Source of the DNA: Halomonas sp. Y3
GTDB lineage: Bacteria; Pseudomonadota; Gammaproteobacteria; Pseudomonadales; Halomonadaceae
Assembly: GCF_024137965.1 (NCBI RefSeq)
Contig: NZ_CP099975.1
Coordinates: forward strand, 3,472,001-3,536,000
Length of the DNA: 64,000 nt
Direction: 5' to 3'
This document shows positions 60,541-64,000 of the stretch, in pieces (positions within the stretch are counted from its first letter, which is position 1; each line of letters opens with the position of its first letter). The position numbers and the translations under genes were made by a program. Below the pieces are notes generated by a model that was given only the letters and a program-made list of their open reading frames with translations, did not search any database and was not told where the DNA came from.

Positions 60541-61599
60541 CTACCTCAGCCGCTCGGCGGCGCCGAGCAGCAGGCGTTCGGTGGTTTCCCAGCCGATGCA
60601 GGCGTCGGTGACCGAGACGCCGTGGCGCAGCCGGCCGGGCGACAGCGCCTGCTTGCCCTCGTGCAGATGGCTCTCGATCATCAGCCCGGCCAGGGCCGTC
60701 TCCCCCGCCTCGCGCTGGGCCAGGACGTCGAGCAGCACCTCGCTCTGGCGGCGGTGGTCCTTGCGGGCGTTGGCGTGGCTGCAGTCCACCATCAGCCGCG
60801 GCGTGAGGCCGGCCTCCTCCAGGGCGCGGCGCGCCGCCTGGACGTGAGGCGCCTGGTAGTTGGGTTCGCCGTGGCCGCCGCGCAGCACCAGGTGGGTATG
60901 GGCGTTGCCGTCGGTGTCGCGAATCATCGGGCGCCCCTCGCCGTCCAGCCCGAAGTGGCTATGGGGATGGGCGGCGGCGCGCATGGCGTCCAGGGCCACG
61001 CCGATATCGCCGCCGGTGGCGTTCTTGAAACCCACCACGGCGTCGAGGCCGCTGGCCATCTCGCGGTGCAGCTGGGACTCGGTGGTGCGGGCGCCGATGG
61101 CCACCCAGGCCAGCAGGTCCTCCAGGTAGGGGGCCAGCATCGGCTGGAGCAGCTCGGTGGCTACCGGCAGGCCCAGCTCGGCGACGTCGCGCATCAGCCG
61201 ACGCGAGACCTCGAGGCCGCGGGCCATGTCCCCGCTGCCATCCAGGTCGGGGTCGTAGGCGAGCCCCTTCCAGCCCACCGTGGTGCGCGGCTTCTCCACA
61301 TAGACCCGCATCACCGGCAGCAGGCGGTCGGCGACCCGGGGCGCCAGCTCGGCCAGGCGGCGGGCGTACTCCAGGGCCGCCTCGGGGTCGTGGATGGAGC
61401 AGGGGCCGACCACCACCAGCAGGCGGTCGTCGCGGCCGGCGAGGATATCGCGAACGGCCTGGCGCTGGGCCTCGATCCGGCGGGTAAGCTCGGGGGCCAG
61501 GGTCAGTTCGCGGCGCAGGGCGTCCGGCGCGGGCAGGCGGCGCACGGGGGCAGCGGCAGGACGGGCGGGGTTCAGGGCGGCGGCAAGCGTGGCGTTCAT
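60541..61599 (-). CDS. aroG: 3-deoxy-7-phosphoheptulonate (DAHP) synthase, class I
   Basis: First step of the shikimate pathway: phosphoenolpyruvate plus erythrose 4-phosphate. 352 residues of the AroF/G/H type: LLVVVGPCSIHDPEAALEYA, VYVEKPRTTVGWKGLAYDP, AIGARTTESQLHREMASGL, HLVLRGGHGEPNY and MVDCSHANARKDH with metal ligands. Which aromatic amino acid inhibits it cannot be told by eye, so the symbol is generic. It follows a 53-codon leader ORF by only 4 bp, and the upstream region has further small ORFs with aromatic runs, suggesting control by aromatic amino acid supply. Confidence 0.95.
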   Translation of the reverse strand: MNATLAAALNPARPAAAPVRRLPAPDALRRELTLAPELTRRIEAQRQAVRDILAGRDDRLLVVVGPCSIHDPEAALEYARRLAELAPRVADRLLPVMRVYVEKPRTTVGWKGLAYDPDLDGSGDMARGLEVSRRLMRDVAELGLPVATELLQPMLAPYLEDLLAWVAIGARTTESQLHREMASGLDAVVGFKNATGGDIGVALDAMRAAAHPHSHFGLDGEGRPMIRDTDGNAHTHLVLRGGHGEPNYQAPHVQAARRALEEAGLTPRLMVDCSHANARKDHRRQSEVLLDVLAQREAGETALAGLMIESHLHEGKQALSPGRLRHGVSVTDACIGWETTERLLLGAAERLR

Positions 61600-61603
61600 G
61601 GTG

Positions 61604-61765
61604 TCATCGGCTCCGGGTAGCGGTCATACATCGTGTCGATCGGGTGCCACCGAACTCGCTACGGCCGGACGTGGCGGAGTGAGCCGACCGCAGCTCGCTA
61701 AATCGCCAATAGCCGTAATAGCCGATGAGGCCGGTCAGCGGGCGAATGGCGATGGATGCGGTCAT
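61604..61765 (-). CDS. Leader peptide 2, aromatic-rich, ending 4 bp before the DAHP synthase gene
   Basis: 53 codons with AAGGAGAGAGACC directly before the ATG, one of the best ribosome binding sites in the window. Residues 16-22 are YYGYWRF (codons at 61700-61720): three Tyr, one Trp and one Phe in seven residues. The rest (SAHSATSGRSEFGGTRS) looks unconstrained. The stop codon lies 4 bp before the DAHP synthase ATG, and that gene has no separate strong ribosome binding site. Translation of the leader therefore probably couples to aroG, and stalling at the aromatic run would change its expression. No similar peptide is known to me by name. Confidence 0.7.
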   Translation of the reverse strand: MTASIAIRPLTGLIGYYGYWRFSELRSAHSATSGRSEFGGTRSTRCMTATRSR

Positions 61766-61810
61766 GGTCTCTCTCCTTGATGTCATCTCTGTGTGGCATG
61801 CCGTGAAACG

Positions 61811-61847
61811 CAGAACCCCCGGGGCGGGTAGCCTTCCGGGGGTTCTG
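61811..61847 (-). promoter_or_regulatory. 12-bp perfect hairpin between the two leader ORFs
   Basis: Minus strand CAGAACCCCCGG and CCGGGGGTTCTG enclose a 13-nt loop. It lies about 50 nt after leader 1 and 46 nt before leader 2. What follows is CGTTTCACGG, a poor T tract, so it may be an attenuator that needs help, or a structural element of the leader RNA. Confidence 0.65.
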
Positions 61848-61899
61848 TCGGGAGGCGACCCTGGCGGGGCGTGCCTCTCGGCGATGTCGTGTCTGCTGC

Positions 61900-62034
61900 T
61901 CAGGACATGGCCGCCGGCACACCGGTCATAAAATAGCCATACCACCAGAAGCCCGCGCTCGCCCCCGTGCACGCGCCGGCGTCGCCTGCGTGGGCGGCGC
62001 TGTGGCAGTGCATGGCGGTGGCGAGTGGGGTCAT
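61900..62034 (-). CDS. Leader peptide 1, aromatic-rich
   Basis: 44 codons with CAGGAGACGACC before the ATG. Residues 29-35 are FWWYGYF (codons at 61930-61950): two Phe, two Trp and two Tyr in seven residues, followed by MTGVPAAMS and stop. The rest is rich in Ala, His and Gly (HCHSAAHAGDAGACTGASAG). Position, size and codon content are like trpL/pheL-type attenuation leaders. The hairpin at 61811-61847 follows. Confidence 0.65.
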   Translation of the reverse strand: MTPLATAMHCHSAAHAGDAGACTGASAGFWWYGYFMTGVPAAMS

Positions 62035-62094
62035 GGTCGTCTCCTGGGCGATGGATTCATCCTGCCGCATCGAGCGGCGGCAGGCAAGTCCGTA

Positions 62095-62223
62095 TCAGCC
62101 GGCAAACAGCTGGTACCAGCCGATGGTGGCCGGCAGGGCACTCATGGCCACGAGCACGATCAGGCCCATGATGATGGACAGCACGCCGCTGCTGTCACGG
62201 AAGTTCTCGTCATGTCCCGCCAT
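62095..62223 (-). CDS. 42-residue single-span membrane peptide upstream of the leader ORFs
   Basis: Starts at 62223 with GAAGGAGAGACAC upstream. MAGHDENFRDSSG is followed by a hydrophobic helix (VLSIIMGLIVLVAMSALPAT) and ends IGWYQLFAG. It looks like a real small membrane protein, but its end is again aromatic (GWYQLF). It is the first ORF of the presumed aroG transcript. No homologue recognised; the longer frame to 62289 has no ribosome binding site. Confidence 0.6.
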   Translation of the reverse strand: MAGHDENFRDSSGVLSIIMGLIVLVAMSALPATIGWYQLFAG

Positions 62224-62260
62224 GTGTCTCTCCTTCGGTTTGCTGTCAGGGTAGGTCCGC

Positions 62261-62266
62261 ATTCTA
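62261..62266 (-). promoter_or_regulatory. Candidate -10 of the leader-aroG transcript
   Basis: TAGAAT on the minus strand, about 38 bp before the 42-codon ORF. No good -35 is seen. Confidence 0.35.
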
Positions 62267-62312
62267 GCGAAGAACCCGGCGGCGAGCACGCCACCTTGGT
62301 CGCAGGTAGGCG

Positions 62313-63026
62313 CTAGCGCAGGTGGCGGCCGCCATCCACTGGCAGGGTCGCCCCGGTCACGTAGCGGTTGTCGAGCAGGTAGCGCAGGGTCTGATAGATC
62401 ACCCCGGGGCCGGGCACCATCTCCATGGCCGACTTGGCCCGCGCCTTCTCGACATAGGCCTCGTCGTCGCCCTCGTTGAGCATGATCAGCGCCGGGGCAA
62501 TGGCGTTGACCTGGATCGTCGGCGCCAGCATGGCGGCGAAGGAGAGGGTCAGGTTGTCGAGCCCCGCCTTGGTGGCGGCGTAGGCGGCGTGCTTCTTCGA
62601 CCCCTTCTGCACCACATAGTCGGTCATGTGCACGATATCGCGCTGGGGCTCGCTGCAGCGCTCCAGGAGCTCGCGTGCGTGCAGGTTGATCAGGTAGGGC
62701 GCCAGCATATGGATGCGGAAGAGCCGCTCGAAGGTGGCCCCCGCCTCGGGGCCGGTGGAATCCGGTGCCCAGTCGCTGGCGTTGTGGACGATCGCCCGCA
62801 GCGAGCTCGTCTCGGCCCTGAGCCGCTCGAGGAAGTCGAGGATGCCCGCCTCGCTTGCGAAGTCCGCCGGCAGGGTCACGATCCCCCGCTCCCGCAGCGC
62901 CGCAAGCTCCGGCCGCTCGCGGCGGTAGCTGATGATCACCGGGTGTCCGTCGTCCACCAGGCGCTCGGCGCAGTGGCGCCCCAGGCGCTGGGCGCCGCCG
63001 GTGATCAGGATCGGCGAGGCGCTCAT
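62313..63026 (-). CDS. folM: Dihydromonapterin reductase FolM
   Basis: Short-chain dehydrogenase of 237 residues. The NADP loop ILITGGAQRLGRHCAERL with the TGxxxRxG form, NASDW (in place of NNAG), and the catalytic Tyr-Lys in HAAYAATKAGLDNLTLSFA are present; the C-terminus VTGATLPVDGGRHL is typical. It reduces dihydromonapterin to tetrahydromonapterin, a pterin cofactor used for example by phenylalanine hydroxylase. Overlaps the flavin reductase gene upstream by 4 bp. Confidence 0.92.
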   Translation of the reverse strand: MSASPILITGGAQRLGRHCAERLVDDGHPVIISYRRERPELAALRERGIVTLPADFASEAGILDFLERLRAETSSLRAIVHNASDWAPDSTGPEAGATFERLFRIHMLAPYLINLHARELLERCSEPQRDIVHMTDYVVQKGSKKHAAYAATKAGLDNLTLSFAAMLAPTIQVNAIAPALIMLNEGDDEAYVEKARAKSAMEMVPGPGVIYQTLRYLLDNRYVTGATLPVDGGRHLR

Positions 63027-63802
63027 GGGTGACTCTCCCGACGCAGGCTGCCGGTCACCGGAATCAGCGGGTCCCGGGGGGCATAGGCGAAGACGTCGGA
63101 GAAGGTGCGCGACGCCGAGAGCCCAAGCGAGGCGAGGACATCGACGCAGGCGTAGACCATGCCCGGCGAGCCGGAGAGGTAGACGTCATGGCCGGAGACA
63201 TCCTCGAGCCCCGCGGCCAGGGCCTGGTCGATGCGTCCCCGGTGGCCGATGACGCCCTCCCCCGCCCAGGGCTCCTCCGGCGAAAGCTCGGTCACCGGAT
63301 GGAAGCGCACCTTCGGATGGGCCTCGGCCCACTCCCGAGGCAGGCGCTCCAGGTAGAGCTGGCGCCGCTCCCGGGCCGCCCACCAGAGGTCGATCTCGCG
63401 CTCGGGGTCGGCGGCCAGCGCCGCCTCGACGATCGCCTTCATCTGGGAGAAGCCGGTTCCCGCCGCGACCAGCAGCAGCGGGCGGGTGCTGTCCGGGTCG
63501 AGCACGCAATCGCCGCCGGGCAGGCGCAGGGTCAGGCGGTTGGCGACCTGGACCAGGTCGCGCAGCCGGGCGGAGTTCTCCCGCTCCGGCCAGTGCTGGA
63601 TATGCAGCTCGATCACGCCGTCGCCGCCGTGGGCGTTGGCAATGGAGAAGGGCACCCAGGTCTCGTCATCGAGCCTGAGTTCGAGATACTGCCCGGGGGC
63701 GTGGGCCACCGCCTCCGGGCGGCCCTCCAGCTGCACCCGAAAGACATCCGGGGTGAGGTCCTCGACCTCGTCGACCAGGCAGGTCAGGGTCCTTGGCGTC
63801 AT
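63023..63802 (-). CDS. NAD(P)H-flavin reductase (ferredoxin-NADP reductase fold)
   Basis: 259 residues. The FAD-type domain has APGQYLELRL, then WVPFSIANAH (the RxYS-like flavin motif, here PFSIAN) and LRLPGGDCVL. The NAD(P) domain has LLLVAAGTGFSQMKAIVEAAL and the C-terminal YLSGSPGMVYACVDVLASLG. There is no 2Fe-2S domain, so it resembles E. coli Fre. Together with the adjacent ubiD it may supply reduced flavin, such as FMN for the prenylated-FMN decarboxylase system; this is inferred from location. Confidence 0.9.
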   Translation of the reverse strand: MTPRTLTCLVDEVEDLTPDVFRVQLEGRPEAVAHAPGQYLELRLDDETWVPFSIANAHGGDGVIELHIQHWPERENSARLRDLVQVANRLTLRLPGGDCVLDPDSTRPLLLVAAGTGFSQMKAIVEAALAADPEREIDLWWAARERRQLYLERLPREWAEAHPKVRFHPVTELSPEEPWAGEGVIGHRGRIDQALAAGLEDVSGHDVYLSGSPGMVYACVDVLASLGLSASRTFSDVFAYAPRDPLIPVTGSLRRESHP

Positions 63803-63820
63803 GCGTGCCTCGTGGGGTTA

Positions 63821-64000
63821 TCAGGGGGTCTTGTCGTCGGGAAGCTCGATGCCCAGCTCGTTCCAGCGCTCGCTGACGCGGGCCTTGACGGCCTCGTCCA
63901 TGACGATGGGCACTCCCCACTCGCGGTCGGTCTCGCCCGGCCACTTGCTGGTGGCATCCAGGCCCATCTTGGAGCCGAGGCCGGAGACCGGCGAGGCGAA
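63821..64000 (-). CDS. ubiD: UbiD decarboxylase, C-terminal end only
   Basis: The last 59 codons are visible and the gene continues beyond the window edge. The segment [28 protein letters not shown] is the conserved C-terminal region of 4-hydroxy-3-polyprenylbenzoate decarboxylase. UbiD decarboxylates the ubiquinone precursor using prenylated FMN. The stop is at 63821-63823, 18 bp before the flavin reductase start. Confidence 0.93.
   Translation of the reverse strand, partial: FASPVSGLGSKMGLDATSKWPGETDREWGVPIVMDEAVKARVSERWNELGIELPDDKTP

Noticed and set aside
61604..61972. Single 122-codon ORF over the aroG leader region
   Set aside because: It lacks a ribosome binding site at its own start; the strong site lies at 61765, where the 53-codon leader begins in the same frame.

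Overview
The window looks like a chromosome segment of a GC-rich gammaproteobacterium of the Halomonadaceae (Halomonas-like). This rests on the family-level look of the core proteins and on conserved blocks: mutS-fdxA, pyrG-kdsA-eno, gltBD, pilMNOPQ-aroKB, argS-SPOR protein-hslVU, ubiE-ubiJ-ubiB-hisE-tatABC. No rRNA or tRNA gene was recognised. The genus is an inference.

Positions 1 to about 16350 are an integrated accessory island with lower and more variable GC than the rest. From the left it holds the end of a sirtuin gene, a tetR plus frameshifted MFS exporter pair, a complete phosphite uptake and oxidation operon (ptxABCDE, minus strand), and a small VOC-fold gene. Then come two identical inverted copies of a 1682-bp IS3-family element, one of them inserted in an IS30-family element with a clear 5-bp target duplication. 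Next are an AT-rich HEPN-type remnant cut by the IS30, and a radC / excisionase / XRE regulator / tyrosine integrase module. The integrase abuts mutS, and the first codons of mutS appear to come from the island, so the attachment site is probably at the mutS 5' end.

From 16.3 kb on, the window is core chromosome: DNA repair (mutS, priA), central metabolism (eno, pyrG, gltBD, short maeB), LPS (kdsA), shikimate pathway (aroK, aroB, DAHP synthase), type IV pilus assembly (pilMNOPQ), peptidoglycan (PBP1A), translation (argS, rpmE), protein quality control (hslVU), ubiquinone synthesis (ubiE, ubiJ, ubiB, end of ubiD), Tat export (tatABC), haem (hemB), polyphosphate (ppk1) and pterin/flavin reductases (folM, fre-like).

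Two non-coding loci stand out. (1) Between fdxA and eno, on the minus strand, a region with ten GGA motifs in 140 nt, a strong intrinsic terminator and an upstream 11/12 match to the GacA box looks like a CsrB/RsmZ-type regulatory RNA. It sits next to fdxA, as rsmZ does in pseudomonads. (2) Upstream of the DAHP synthase gene are three consecutive small ORFs with good ribosome binding sites. Two of them carry dense aromatic runs (FWWYGYF and YYGYWRF), and a 12-bp perfect hairpin lies between these two. This looks like a tandem leader-peptide control region sensing aromatic amino acids.

Other points are a PhoB-box-like site before ptxA, operator palindromes inside the tetR and XRE promoters, heptanucleotide arrays after priA and tatC, and a 55-bp dispersed intergenic repeat present twice.
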